Of a stretch of DNA of 64,000 bases, positions 11,499 through 25,146 are shown one piece after another; positions within the stretch are counted from its first letter, which is position 1, and each line of letters opens with the position of its first letter. A program made the translations under genes and the position numbers. The stretch is from Ectocarpus siliculosus (lineage: Eukaryota; Sar; Phaeophyceae; Ectocarpales; Ectocarpaceae), in NCBI GenBank assembly GCA_000310025.1, contig FN649733.1:764747-828746 (forward strand), in the 5' to 3' direction. Under the pieces are notes generated by a model that saw only the letters and a program-made list of their open reading frames with translations, was not told where the DNA came from and did not search any database.

Positions 11499-14400
11499 TC
11501 AATCTGTCGCGTCCATGAAGAAGAAGTTTCCGCTGGCCTTCTGTTCCCGGTCCTTGACGCTGTCGAGCTTGTTGATTCGGGGTCTGAAGTTGGTGGGGTC
11601 TCTTCGGAAGGTGATCCGCAGTAGGTCCAAGAACGTGTTCATGCCCGAAAGCAACCCCTGCGGAGAATGCGCGGTCGTCTGAAGGTAACAAAAACAGACG
11701 CAGGCAGTGGAGTGGAGCGTTAACTCGTGGCGCCAACATCACAACGTAAGGTGGAGCAGTGGCGGGGAGGGGATTCAACCGTTGCTTGCATACGCTTTCT
11801 ACGTCTTGTGACCGTTGACGACTCATCCCTCTCAAGACAAACCACCCCTCCTGCGACAGAATAGACACCACCACAGGCGCTCCTAGGTTGCTGCCAAATT
11901 CCACAGGCAAAAACGTTATTTTCTTGCTTTCGGGGCTTTTACAGCAGTGGCGACAAAACATGCAGACACGGCGAAATACGAACACATGCTGACCAAAAAC
12001 GCAAGCCCGGAAACTACTTGAAAATGAGAACAAAGTCCTTGCGACCAGGACGAGCATGTAGCATCGAAGGTCCTGCGTCTATCGCACCACTACCAGTAGT
12101 CACCACAGTCCTGGATGTGGACACGAATGTGGCAACGACATGTAGACCCGTGTACGGTAACTTGCCTCGATACCGGGCTCTCCGTCATAGACGATAACTC
12201 TATCCGCCAGGTAGGTGGCCATAATGAAGTCGTGCTCCACGACGAACGCCGTCTTCTTAGCGTGCAGCACGAACCGCTTGATCAGCTTGGCGCAAGAAAT
12301 GCGCTGGGACACAGAAATGGAGGGAGGTAAGGAGAGGTATGTAGGGAGAGAGAGGGGGGGGGGGAGACAAAGACAGAGCGAGAGATATGGACGCAGAAAT
12401 GGATTGAGAGGTGGACGGATAGATCGACAGACCGTGACAGAGTCATGAAACGTTGACAAGCGGGAGACAGTAGTGGAAGAAGCATCAACACAGGAGACAG
12501 GGGGAGACAGTAGTGGAAGAAGCATCAACACAGGAGACAGGGCGGGTGCAATACCGTACCGGCCAGCAGAACAAGCAACTGAAAATACCAGGCTCAGGCT
12601 GAATTCCCCAAGCAGGTTGGAATAGGGTTGAGTGTGGCACTCGCAGCTTCATTCACACTCTCTTTGTTTTCGAAAAATCTCCGCCCCACGTTTGCCTACA
12701 ACCGCATGTTTCAACGAGCTGCTGGCCGCTGTATACGGGAGATCACCAACACCCGACACGCCACGTGTGTGCATACCGTAGGTGGCACAAGACATCACAC
12801 CCCCTGGACCGATTTTCGACGCTCGCTCACTCCGCGACGAAGATGACGCAAAATGAAGCGATACGACTTCGGAAAGATCTCGACGAGACGCTTCCAACGT
12901 TACCATTTTCGGCACCGCCACTGCTTCTGCAAGATCGGCCCAGGGGGTGTGCTATCTTGCGTCACATCACCTACGGTAAACCTTGAGGGCGACGAACACA
13001 AAAAAACGTGAAACAAAAGAAGGCACCTATGCATGCAATGATATAACCTTGCTGCGCTGGGTACTACTTTACCTGCTCAGAGTCGAGGTAGGCGGAGGGC
13101 TCGTCGATGAGGTAGATGTCGGCCGGCTTCCCGAGCGAGAGCGCAATGGCCACGCGCTGCAGCTCACCCCCCGACAGGTTCTGGACCTCGTTGTCGATTA
13201 TGTCGCTGATGCTCAGAGGCTTCATCACGTCCGTCACGAACTGCACAGGGCGACGTGATCATTTTAGACGAAAGTTTTTTTTACAAAGGGGTGTGCGTGA
13301 GTCAAGTCTATTTGAGGAAGAGAAGGTGGGTGGGACTACTGGACCAGAACTTGAACGGCAAAGGGGGGCTCTGTGCGGGAAACACGTTCAGCCCCCGCCC
13401 AGTCCAGGATCAGGATTTATGTGCAATTCCCCTAGGCATTTCACAGAACACGTCGGCTAGCTCATGACAGCGGAAATTCGTCGGTTCGACCTGAGAACCT
13501 GGACGAAAGGAAGTACTGGAAGACACATATCAAGGCGACTTATCATGCGCAGTGGTAACAACCACAACGACAACAACAACGACAACAACCTGTTTTTGAT
13601 GTCCGTGGCTCAAACGAAAACACCTCGCAGAGAAAATGGCGGTTAAGGGGGGGAGGGGGGGGGAGACATAGACACGGTACCCCCCTCGGCCCTCGCAGTC
13701 TCCTAGGGAAAACACGCCTCACTACATATGGCCGCGAGCGAATCCGTCGTGTGCATCTATTTATCTACCTGCGGGTGGATGTAGGCGTCTCGGATGCGCT
13801 TGTGCAGCAGTTGCCTCACGGTGCCCTCGAAGCGCGGGCTGATCTTCTGCGGCTTGTAGGACACGTTCAGGTTCGGCGCGCCCAGCTGATACAGCAACCG
13901 TCCACACGTCGCGGGCAAGTCGAAGACAAAAAAGTCAAACCGCAGTCAATCATTTCAGTGGCGGGATAGCAGCGCGGCGGTGCGGGTGCAGTGTTGAGAG
14001 TCGTCAGTCACAGCCAAGCCTTTCCGGCGCGGTCACAACAGCAGTGGCATTGATGAAATGATGGAGCCAGGACTGGGGAGCGAACACCGAGCGTGTGGGG
14101 GGCGAGTCGTGCATCCACAATCGGACACGAGCGCATCTGAGAGCAGCCCCAAAGTAATTGGTACAGCAGTAGAGACTGTTAGATTAGCTTCAACAGCAGT
14201 GGTACAGTTGTTCGCCCCTGCACGAATCAACGGGAGCGGCGAATGTGTCGTGAGACTACACGTTCTTGAATCTTGCGAAGGGATCGGAGGCGCCAATTGC
14301 GAGCCAGAACTAGGGCTGGCAAGAAAGGCTGGGGTGGTAACGGCAACGTGCATCATCATTTCCACGTCTTTCTTCTCTCCAGAGTAGGTACTATACACAG

Positions 14401-17400
14401 CCCGCTGCGGCAGGTTCCACCACGAATCAGAAACAAGAAAAAACTAACAGGAATTACAAAAATAAACATGCATGGCCAGCCGGTCGCCGCGGCAGTCTGG
14501 TTGGCATCCTCGAAGACCTTGTAGTGGCCAGGATCAGGGGTTCGAATCCAGGCGAAAGCGAGCATTTTCGTGCAAACTGAGGTTTTCTCTCGCTTCCGTT
14601 CCTGGCCTGGGTGGAAAGCGCCAGGTCATGTGTTCGGAGGGAAGAGAGTGCTACACTGTTCTCGCATTAAAAATCGAAGGCAAAGTACCGCAGGTGGGTG
14701 GATAGGGGGCCTCAGGGAGAGGAACCCTTCTGTGTGACCACGGGTTTGAGTAGACGGCACAAGTGCTGTGAGCGCTGATTTGAAGTGAAGACAAAAAGAG
14801 AAAAAATAAAGAATCGTAAATCTCACCGAATCCGCCAGCTCCTGGTCTCCGGCTGCCTCCGCTTCCATCTGTTCGTCGCTCTTCAACAGTCCCGCAAGCA
14901 TGCGGATGAACGTTGTCTTGCCGGTACCGTTCTCACCTGTCACGGCAAAGGTGCGGTGCTAGGTTGTTGCTGCTGTTGCCTTGGTTGGTGGTATATTTTG
15001 TTGTGGTTTCTTCGTGGTTGTTGCTGGGTGACGTTGTTGTTGTTGGTGTTGTCAATGTTGTCCGTAGATTTGAGTTCTGTAGGATGGACTATCGTCCTGA
15101 CGTCTCGGCATCACCAGCATGCACTCAACGCTGATTTTCTGTAAGCAACACAGGCGACCAATCACGCGCTCAACACACGTGGGCGAAAACACCCTCACGT
15201 GCAACATATATGAGTACAACTGGGAGTTACAGAACCAAAACATTGAACAAAATATGACGACCAACATTGTGCGAACACAGTTAAAGGTTTCCTCGCACAC
15301 CCTTTGACTTTCTGTGGTATCATCTGAACGGTAAGTCTCTGTTTATTGTATGTACATAACTTTCTAAAAAGACACAAGGAAAGACGTATGCTACACCGCG
15401 AAAGACGGAACCTCGACAGCAACCAACGTGCACTTACCGAGCAAAACCAGGATCTCCGAGTCCGCGAACTGCCCTTCCTCGACGTGCAGCTTGAACTGCT
15501 TGCCGGTCTTGGAACGCATGGTCTTGGTCATGCTCGGGTAGGTGTAGATGAGGTTCGTGTTGCCGTTGGCGAGCACCTCTTCCGCTGACATCGTCATCTA
15601 TTCGCGTTTTGGAGCGAAAGGTATGGAGGGGGGGGGGGGTAAAAGCAGTCAGACAGGAACAAGGCAAAGAACGTGGAAGAAAGACTAGGGAGAGGGGCAG
15701 AGACACGGGCCGAACACAAACACATTTTCAGCCGGAGGAGGGACCACTGCTGTGTTGTATCAAGAACGACCGTGTAACAAAAGCGCCTCATACATAGGTG
15801 AAGCAGGGTGTACGTTTGACGTGTATCATCGGTGAGGACTAAGGCCGTCTGTAGAAATTCTCAAGCTTTAGCTTCAGTCTCATCGTTCGATATCCGTGGA
15901 AGTTTCATTCGCATGCCCCACCCCTTGCCCGACCGGGTCTAAAATACTGATCTCGAGCTACAGCAGTGCAAATCTCGTGGCGCCTCGAGTATGGTTCGGT
16001 GTGGAATCGCAAATCATGAGCCGTCCCCGAGTTTGGGCAGCTTCCGCCTACTGTGGCCGGCAAGAGTCGGCCTTGACTGTTCCTTGCCTGTTTCGCCATG
16101 GAAGCGGCCGGTTGAACAGCGAAAGAGGGTCCTGCATGCTTCGCGCCACATCCTTTTTTGTTTGCGTTTGTTCTTGAGTGACCATTGTACACATGCGGCT
16201 GCTGCTGCGGTTGCTGCTGTTATGCTCGGAATGTGCTGCAATGGTCGTGAGGTTATCGTAGTCAGGTTTGACAACAGTCTGCTCGTTCGTGTAGCGGTAG
16301 AGCGGTGCGCATCTATCGCGACGGCAAGCGCGTTGAGATACTTGTTCGTCCGTCGTGCTTCTAGTCTACACAGACAGATAGTCGTCTTCTTCTTTGTTGA
16401 CTTCATAGCAGAAAAGAAAGCCTCCACCAACTTATCTCCACAGCAGTTAGTTCGGAAACAACGACTATTTTTCTATTGTCGTGTTTGTTGTTGCTGAGCG
16501 CAAATCGGATGTCGCCGTTCGTTACACGTGTTCAAGCCTGCGGTGGGCCAGAGGGATGAGAGTGAGTGTCTTCTCGAGAGTTCATGCCTTGTCTTCTCGA
16601 GTCTCTATTATTCCTTTAGTCTACCTCTCTCTCTTTCTCTCTGTCGCATTTTCGCCGGTTAGGGTCCCAGTAACATCGAACGTCAATGGCAATCGTTTCG
16701 CATCTTGCTGAGTAGGAGGCTATCCGTGTACCCGGCTGCTGCATGTGCGGCCGTGGGCGCCGCCTCTTTCCGTCAAGCAATGCGCATGGCCCCCACGCTT
16801 CGCCGCACATGCAGTGCTATGCGACAGCTTCCAGCGGTTCAGATCGGCGACGGTGTTTTTTCGCCGGTGGGGCCCAGAACAACGCGAACCGCGACTGTTT
16901 CATTGTTTTGGGGCCCCCCACTCACCCACCCATGAATTTCAGCAGTTTTCGTTGGGGCGTGTTTTTCTTGTCATCATGTCCATGATGTGGGGCCCCGAGC
17001 GAGTATGGTTCGGTAGGGAATCGCAAACCATGACCCCTCCCCGAGTTTGAGCATCAGCTTCGGCCTCCTGTGAAGGACAAGAAGACCGGAAATTGTCTCG
17101 CCATCCAAACAACAGTTGGCCAGCTGAAAAAAAGAGGTTCCGGTCCGCCGAAGATTTCGATCTTTGTGTTTCCTTGCCGACTAATATTGTAGGCTACAGC
17201 AGTGCAAATCTCACGGCGCCTAAAGTACGGTTCCGTAGGGAATTGCAAATCACGACCCCTGCCCGACTTTGGGTAGCTTCCACCTCCTGCGGCGGATAAG
17301 ACCGACGTCAAACCCTAGATTTTGTTTGTCTCTGTCGCCATGGCGCCATCCACGAACAGCAGTTGGAGAGCCACAAAGAGGGCCCGCTTCGTTACCAAGA

Positions 17401-20400
17401 AAACAGGTTTTTTTTTCGATTCTTCTACAGGTGGATATGATGCTACCATGTATCGGGTATAGCTGTGGTTGAGCTTGAGGGATAGGGTCTACGGCAGGAT
17501 ATTCTATGCGAGGAGTTAACGCCTTCCTCGCGTAACGATGCGCATCTCCCACGGCAAGCAGAATGAAGTACGTCATCATGATGTTCTTTCTTGTGACTAC
17601 AAGTTCAAGTTCTCCCGGGCGTTATTGTTCTTGCCGAGAGAAAGAGATTAAACTTCTACTATACTACGTACCAGGCCGTGTAGTACCCGGCTACTGCATG
17701 TGAGGTAGTGGGTGCTGCCCCTGCTGTTTGCTGCGGTACATGGAAAGATTCCGGTGGGTCAGAGCGGCAAGGGGGCCTAGTTTCTTCACTTGTTTCTTAG
17801 CTCTGTTCTCCTCTACTTCTGTGTTTCCTGTCGCTGGCGGTCTCTCTTTTTTTATCGCCCTTCGTTCTTGCTTGCAATAAACTGTGACGATGTGAACTGG
17901 CTGAGTCTGACTGTTTCTTAGGGTCCCCCGCTTACCAACAACCCACCTGTCGGTATGATTCGTGATCTCCAATATTTTCAGCAGTAGTTGTCTGCTACAG
18001 GACATGCGCTACTTCTGCTGCGTCCATGGGTGGGTGCAACAGAAGAGCCCCGGGGACTGGTGGCCTTCTGACCTGATCGCAGAGAGAGGTTCCTGCCACT
18101 ACCACAACACGACTCTTTATTAAATGTCCATGACGGGGAACGAACGCGTACTACGCCTCTTCTCTTTTCTTTTTTCCCTCTCTCCCGTCCGGTTCTTTCG
18201 TTTCGGAGAGAAAACCTAATGTGAAAAGCGCATCTTCTGGGGTCCGCATTCATTTTTGTCCCGGATTTTTCTTTCCCAGCGTGCGGAAGTGCGCGTTTGG
18301 GTGTGGTCTCCTTTCCATCCGGGTGTGTTCGTGCGTACACTACAGTACATGTACGTAAACGAAAGAAACAGATCAGCGAGAAGGTTTGCGGCATTCTCGA
18401 AAGCATGGAGTCCCTCGCCACAAAAAACAAAAAAGTGCATCATGCGCATGGATGGGCGTAGTGACAAGTGCCGGTCGAAGACGGACGACGGTTTTTTCGG
18501 GTGCGCGTGAGGTCGACTCTAATATTCTTTCGTTTTTTTTGCTTTTTTGTTCAGTCTGTGGCTACTACCTCGCATAGCGTATTGAGGCGAGCGGAGGGTC
18601 CTAGACTAATCTGTCGTTGACTTGCGGACCCTTCTTCGGGTCCATTTTATTTTCGTACAACTTTTTTTGGGTAAGTTAGCCTGTGACCACGGCGGGAATC
18701 GACCGCGTCAAGTGTAAGACTATCATACACAGTAGTACGGACAGACGAAGAAGGTATTGGGTAGAGAGAACAGAACGACGGTTTGGTAATTAATTGTGAA
18801 GACAACAACAACGAACTGACTGCTGGGTTCGTCCATGGATAGTTTTTGCAGTACTTATGTATTAGTGTATAAAACGACTTCTTCATGGATGGGTAAGGAA
18901 AGGTTTCAATTCAACTACTACAGTAACTTACTGGAGTATGGAGGGTGCTCCTTATTCTTATGCATGTACATGCAGTAGGTGACATAATATATCGCATCAT
19001 CAATATTCACAGTTAATAATGTTAGTCCACGACGACGAGGATGTCAAACGATAGGTTTGTATCGGAAAGCTGTCGGTGCCAACGCCGCCCGGCCACGCCA
19101 CGTTTTCTGCTGTGGAGTAATCGAGCTTTGAAAATTAAAAATTGTTCAGGGGGTGTGATATCTTACGTCATCTACTCTGTGTACAGAACTCTTTGTCGTG
19201 CTCGGTGGGTGAGCGTGCCGCGGTGTGCGCCCTCGACTTTATTAACCGCTAAACAACTGAATGGCTTCAGACAGACAACGCGACGATACTCGTCGAGGTG
19301 CTATCACAATCAAATGACACCAAAAGGCGAGACAATCAAACCACAACGGCAATAACAGTGACAACGACTACCACCACGATGATGGCAATAACGACGATAA
19401 CAACAACAACAACAACAGTACCTTGAAGTCCAGGGTGACGTCGCGGAACCTAAGGTTCTCGGTGGGCACGAACCCGGCGAGGAAGATGTTGATCCCCTCG
19501 CGCACGCTGAAAGGCATGGTCACCACCCCGTACGCGGAGGGGGTTCCGTAGAGGCAGCAGATGAAGTCCGACAGGTAGTCCAGGACAGCGAGATCGTGCT
19601 CCACCACCAGGACGTAACGCTTGGCTGTTTCATTTCGATTTTGATGGAGAGGGGGGGGGTGGGGGGGGGGGTACGTAGCGTGTGGCGGGGTGGGGTGTCA
19701 GTGGAGCATGAGAGAGAGTAGTGGGGGAAGAGAGAGGGCACAAAGCAAGGGACAAACTACATGTCTGAGCGATGATGTGCGTGATAATTTCCCCAGCCTC
19801 GACTGTCAAAGCTGTCCTCAACATCTTCGGCCGTGAATCAAATCATCTTCCGTCCTGGTTGTCGCCACAACTTGTCAGCACGTGGAAGAAGCTCTGTCGG
19901 GCACCAATCAGCGAAAGGCGCTAAAAAATGCCACCTTGATGAGGTGGTATTATACCACAACGGTGTTGCGCAAGCATTGGAGGAGGCGTTTCTCTGAAAC
20001 TCTCAAGCGTTTCGTCGGTGGCGCTCGTCCAAAACCAAAACCAATCAAGCGGTAGTATAGTAGGTCAGTTGCCAACCATGCCAACACCCTCTTGTCCGCG
20101 TCAAGTTTCCTGGATCATGGCCGCCGGCTTTTCCTGCATCCCTTCGATCGCACCCTTTGCGTAGAACCCTCCGACTCATCACCACGACCAGCGAAAGATC
20201 AGGACTCGCTCGCTCACCCACCCGTACACTCTGTGCCCATACACTCATTCATCGCCACCAATTTCTTCATTCGCGCCACGAAAAAAACAGAAAACTGTAG
20301 GGAAAACACCCAACACTCGTTGTTTTTCACTCGTTGTTTTTCGTGCTCGAGAACGACAGAAAAGCAAAACCTTCCGTTCACGGTGTGCACCAGCAAGCCA

Positions 20401-23400
20401 TACTCGTCTCCGGCAACATGCACACCATACCCTTCTCAAGAGCCGTAGGGGAAACATCAATCAGCCAATCAGCGCTCTCTGCTCACCCCCGTCATCCCCG
20501 GAGAGGATATTCCGGATCGTAGCCGCGGCCTTAAGCCTCTGCTTCACGTCCAGGTAGGACGACGGTTCGTCGAACATGTACACGTCCGCCTGAAAAAACA
20601 AAACAAGTGGAGAAAAAAATACCAAGTGAACAAAAAGATTTGGAAGAAACGGTTCTCATTCTTTAGTGAAGAAAAGCAAGAAAAGAAGCCAACCACATAC
20701 ACAAACATCCAGACAAGGGAAAATGTAAGAGCACCGCGGAAATGTATTCTTCAGTACACTGTTCGACAAGCTGGAACTATTCACGCCGAAACTGTTGTTG
20801 CTATTCTGTCAACAAATAGCGGTGACATACCATGTTGTACGGAGCTGCTGTGGACGTGCTCTACATAGCGGCCACAAGAATGTTTACTTCAGCAATCATT
20901 ATTTTCCCTTGTTGTGTGCCGTCATCATCGCCATCTGCCCGATCAAGGGTTGATGCTCAATTGCTCTACATGGCCCTCCATCCAAAATGACTTGGGAAAG
21001 GGATGGGTACAGCAAACATCGTCATTTCGGCCTAGATTTCCAACACGCCAACAAGCTGCCTTCGAAACAGGCAGCGAGATTCAGTATCCTAACCATAGAG
21101 CCACATCGCTGCGTAGATTGCTCTCCGTTGCCCCACTCGAGAACCACAACAAGAGTCCTAACAGCGTCGATCTCCTCCCCCCAACAAGTTCCGTATATCT
21201 GGCCTTGTTCCGCAATCACGCCGTGAAATATTATGGTGAACCCGGAAGCCTTACCGCAAACAATGCTTGGGGTTACGTCGAGGACGCAGCTGGCCCCAAC
21301 AACATACGGAAAACTCCGGAAAAAGACAACTCCCGGCAGTCGACCCAAGGAGATCAATCCGTGCGAGGGCAGAGACAAAAGAGTAGCCGTTAGCAACAAG
21401 GGTCATCTACGTTCCGGGCTTTCTCCACCACATCTGCGTAGATACTGTACAACCTTTCCTACATACCTTCTGAACCGCCACAACGCCAATGGCGAACCGC
21501 TGCAGCTCTCCTCCAGACAGCACTCCCACATCACGGTCCAACACGTGCGTTAGGTCCATCTGCCATTGATTACATCGACGCCCGGCGAGCGGTGGGGAGG
21601 GGGGGGGGGTCAGTGGATTGGGGGGGCGGGGGCGGGGGTTATTCATGTTTTGTAGGCCTTAGTTGTTAGACCATTGACCACGCGTCCTCGAGAGGATGGA
21701 GCACACTTTGCCAAAGGTGGCTCGAAATCGTTTTCCTTATCCTATCCACGTATCGGCGGGGTGAGGTGAGGGATTCTTGTGGCGTCATACCTCAACAATC
21801 GGGGAATCCGCGTGAAACTCCAACGCAGGCGCGAGCAGGGGAATACCCATGAAAAGGGAACACGAACATGCATGCTCTCGTGACCAATACCCATGGCTTC
21901 TTTAAGGCTCAAGATGGTACCACGGCTAGTGCAAGAGTGGGATGTACGTGGTTGGCGCGCCGATACCGTAGAGAGAGAGGGCACAGCACGTGAACGTTTC
22001 ATGGTTCTTGCTACGGTGAGACGGACGCCTTTTCATTGGTCCGGTGGTTGGCACGGCGGACGTCACTAAAATCAACACCAAAACTACGCGCACACGTGTA
22101 AAAGCTTCGTCACACAACGGCAGTGGTCCAGTTGGTTAACTCGTACACTCCAGGTCGTGGGTTCGAATATCTCCAGAGGGTGAAAAAAACTCGAAAGTCT
22201 AGACGTGAAAAGCACGAACTGGTCGTATCAATCCCTACAACCAAGAGGGACCACTGCATCCATCCTTCTCGCTTCGAAGAGAAGCACGGCACGAGGAAAT
22301 GATGGCAAAACAAGAGAAAAAAATTCCCGCGTTCCGCCTTCTTTCTCCCCCGGCGGGTACGTCAAACACGGCATACCGACAGGCGCAGACAGGCAACCAC
22401 AAACAAAAGAGACGGGAAGAAACACACAGAGCACGTCACCAGCACCTCTTCTAGGACCCGATCCATGGTGCCGAGCTGGTTCTTGGAGGTGAATATCTCG
22501 CCGACCTTCCCCTTCACCGCCTTCGGGATGTGGTCCACGTACTGCGGCTTGATGATGGCCTTGAGGTTGTCCTCGAGGATCCTTGTGAAGTAGTTCTGCA
22601 GCTCGGACCCCCGGAAGTGCTGGAGGATCTCCTGCCAGTCCGGAGGGCTCTCGAACCGACCAAGGTTGGGCTTCAGCTTTCCCGCCAGGATCTTGAGAGC
22701 CGTTGACTTGCCGATACCGTTGGTCCCCACGAGGCCAAGGACCTGCCCACGTCGTGGTTGTGTGTTGTTGCAGGCAGGGGGCACCAATATGCTTCTATGT
22801 GTACTGCCAAAAACCAAAAACCAATAAATACTGCCAAAACCAAAAACCAACAACCAATGATAAATAAAAAAAACTCACACATACACATTATTGGGCTCTG
22901 TTGCACATGCGTTCTGAATGAGCGAAACTATAGATGGATGGGGGCCAAAGCATCACGCCAGACTATGCGCAAGGTTTGGGAAACAAGATAAAAAAATGAG
23001 CCCCTTTCGCTAACAAAGACGTACGTAAAGAAAACGTAGGGGGGGGCGTTGCGTCTTGCGTGGCAGGTTTCGTAGGGGGTGGGGGGGGAACAATAACAAG
23101 CAGACTATACTTTTTGGTCGCCTCGTTATTGCATGCAGCTGTCGCGCTGCGCTCCAACTGGAGAGAGCCTGCGAGCAACACTTGTCAAGACACACACACA
23201 TCCGCAAGCACACGCCTACATACACAAGATACACCATGAAAACAAAATACCTACAAACCGCATGGTTGGTTTCTCTCCGAGAGTTGCCCGAACGCCGCAA
23301 TTTCAGGTGGGTTTTGCACAAGAACCACACACCCGTGGCGGCGTTCTGCGCACGCGCGGCCGTCACACCTGTCCGGGTCTCGGCATCGGAAGCCTGTGAA

Positions 23401-25146
23401 GCTTGAAGCTGTTGGGGCCGTACCGGTGCGTCGTCTGCGACTCCAGGTTCTTGGGCAGATTGATGATGGAGATGGCCGCGAAGGGGCACTGTTTTCGCCA
23501 CACGACGCGGAAAAACAAGCAGCGAATTCACACGCAAGCGTGTCGTGCACATGACCCCGTGAGTCAGGAAAAGCGGGTGGACGCACGACGCAATTGTACG
23601 TCGTGTGCAAACCCGACCTAGACGGCTTTTAAGGCGCGACCCGCCCATGTTGTCTTCATCCAAAATCATGATGAAATGCCTCAAAAGGCGCTATTATATA
23701 ATAGGATTGATAACCTTCTCACCTTCATTTTACTTTGGCTCGAGCTTAGGTAATGCGGAGATGCATTACTTCAATTGTTGTGCTATGCAACCTTACCCTT
23801 CCACCGACAACTTGTACGATCCATAACCGCTTCCATGGCTCACAGATGCATGCACATCACATCTTCTTCACACCTAGGGATACTATGCGACAGATGCACA
23901 GCAGCTGTCTTTCCCAGGGTGTCAAAAATTTAGATGTGATGCGCTTGCTCAACTCCACACCCAGCTTACACCTCCATGCCCACCTTGATGATAAATACAT
24001 CAATCCGGGATTAACATAGAAATCGTTCATCGCAGCTCCACGTCTCGTCACCTTCTTGACGCAGATACCACAACCGATGCACAGCGACTCCGAGATGTAA
24101 ACGATGGGGCTACTCTTCTCCACCTCCATGCACAGCTTCCCCATACGCACAACCGGGCATGACTTCTTGCACTCCTGTCAACGAGCGGCGGCGGGAAGAA
24201 ACGGAGATCAGCGATGGCATGGAGGATACATCGGCATCGTCGTCATTGTTTCCGTTGTCCAACAGACAAAGGTGAAACGGCAAAAGGGTGTCGAAAAGAT
24301 CGTCTGTGGGGGACACGATCGCGGCCTTGGAGGGGAAACAGCACAGGTCAGAGATGCGGGATTCAACCAATCGCGTCCCTCGTGGGGATATGCATTAAAG
24401 AGCCGTCCTTCAAACAAAGAGCTCGACGCCGTGGCTGCTGTTTATCCAAGAATACCCCTTTTGGTATAAGAAAAAAACAGAAAATTCTTCCTGCCGTAAG
24501 AGCCTCCGCAAAGTACAAACCAAGACCATGTTCAAGAAACCTAAATATGGTTACACCTACATATGACGCGATGTTGCCGCCGTTAGCCTATTGTACAACA
24601 GCAGGTTTTGGTTGTGCTGCGTGCCGATAAGTGACCTACATACGGCAAGCTGCATCGATCGACTTGTCCAGATCAGCATCTCATCTAGAGGCAGAGTGTC
24701 AGAAATGCCAATCACAGTGGCTTTGGAAAGCTCTCGGCGATATCTTACCAAACACGTTTGTTTGCCGCTCGATGCTCATGCTCTCTTTTCGCCGCCAAAA
24801 TACACGCACGGTGAATCGGCCCACAGCGGGGCGGGAGAGATACACACAACGTCCCTATTGGGGACTGCCTAATAACAAAAAGGACCAGGCAAGGGGCACG
24901 CAGACCCAAACCCAACCCCAGTTTAGTCGATTCTAACTTACCCAATACCATGTTACCTTGAATACCCTGCGTAGACAACTGCTATTGGGAAGTACTTTAC
25001 AGCAGCATCACGCCGCCGTATCGCGCCGCCGTCGGAATGAGTGCGACCATGCATATGTGTACCTGCTTGCACTTCTTGGGCTTGCATTTGTCTTTGTTGA
25101 CGATGGCTATCCGCGTCAGGTCGGCCGACTCATCCTTGCGCGGCAT
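11499..25146 (-). CDS. ABCE1: ABCE1 / RLI1 ribosome-recycling Fe-S ATPase
   Basis: Thirteen exons with consistent phases: 25063-25146, 24052-24174, 23369-23488, 22446-22742, 21467-21559, 20487-20589, 19422-19624, 15438-15597, 14827-14936, 13769-13885, 13073-13240, 12166-12303 and 11499-11678 (631 residues; about 600 in animals and yeast). ABCE1 splits terminated ribosomes in the cytosol and acts in initiation. The N-terminus has the two 4Fe-4S sets, C-x4-C-x3-C-x3-C and [11 protein letters not shown], all eight Cys present. NBD1 has [26 protein letters not shown] and an H-loop in VVEHD. NBD2 has [29 protein letters not shown] and VVEHDF. The C-terminus ITFRRDP...[11 protein letters not shown] is family-typical. 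The start at 25146 was chosen because [11 protein letters not shown] follows after 11 residues. The intron after 12166 has a GC donor (AG|GCAAGT). The 22446 exon end is one of two in-phase donors, the other being 6 bp further downstream. The intron 15598-19421 is unusually long. Confidence 0.96.
12461..12540. repeat. Two-copy 40-bp tandem repeat
   Basis: The units 12461-12500 and 12501-12540 differ at one base near the start. They lie in the ABCE1 intron between exons 12166-12303 and 13073-13240, next to a purine-rich GAGAGA stretch. Confidence 0.85.
14482..14816 (+). mobile_element. tRNA-derived SINE, copy 1 (full head and body)
   Basis: The element starts GGTCGCCGCGG and has a pol III A-box-like GCAGTCTGGTTGGCATCC and a B-box GGTTCGAATCC about 50 bp later. 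A body follows containing AAAGTACCGCAGG and CTTCTGTGTGACC, and it ends GAAGTGAAGACAAAAAG with an A-rich tail. The body is shared with 32152-32325 and, reversed, with 61290-61597. It lies antisense in an ABCE1 intron, and its tail ends about 10 bp from the donor at 14826-14825. Confidence 0.75.
15950..17990. repeat. Diverged direct duplication in long ABCE1 intron
   Basis: Blocks near 15955-16110 (CAGCAGTGCAAATCTC, then ATGGTTCGGT and AATCGCAAATCATGA) recur near 17000-17110 and 17190-17340. A second set near 16725-16980 (CCCGGCTGCTGCATGTG and TTTCAGCAG) recurs near 17685-17990. The order is kept, so an element of about 0.8-1 kb appears to be present twice in the same orientation, with an extra partial copy. 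No coding sequence was recognised. This may be a non-autonomous transposon. Confidence 0.55.
19400..19418. repeat. (AAC)n microsatellite beside ABCE1 donor
   Basis: The AAC repeat ends 3 bp from the GT donor of the exon 19422-19624. Read on the gene strand, the intron therefore opens with a GTT array. Confidence 0.8.
21048..21116 (-). repeat. tRNA-like fragment (SINE head or tRNA pseudogene)
   Basis: On the minus strand an A-box-like GGCTCTATGGTTAGGATAC is followed by a hairpin with a 7-bp stem, GCTGCCT/AGGCAGC, and a loop GTTTCGA like a T-arm. The layout recalls tRNA-Glu heads of SINEs, but acceptor-stem pairing is not clear, so a functional tRNA is unlikely. It lies in the ABCE1 intron 20590-21466. 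Confidence 0.35.
21597..21716 (-). mobile_element. LINE 3'-end fragment with oligo-C end
   Basis: Read on the minus strand it contains GCTCCATCCTCTCGAGGACG then GTGGTCAATGGTCTAA, as in the copy at 30861-30951, and runs into C-rich tracts. It lies in the ABCE1 intron 21560-22445. Confidence 0.55.
22120..22195 (+). mobile_element. tRNA-like SINE head
   Basis: GGCAGTGGTCCAGTTGGTTA is an A-box-like start, and GGGTTCGAATATCTCC about 35 bp later fits a B-box. No closed cloverleaf could be drawn. The following 110 bp do not clearly match the body of the SINE at 14482. It lies in the ABCE1 intron 21560-22445. Confidence 0.45.

Noticed and set aside
21048-21116. Functional tRNA-Glu gene
   Set aside because: A T-arm-like hairpin and A-box-like start exist, but no acceptor stem could be paired.
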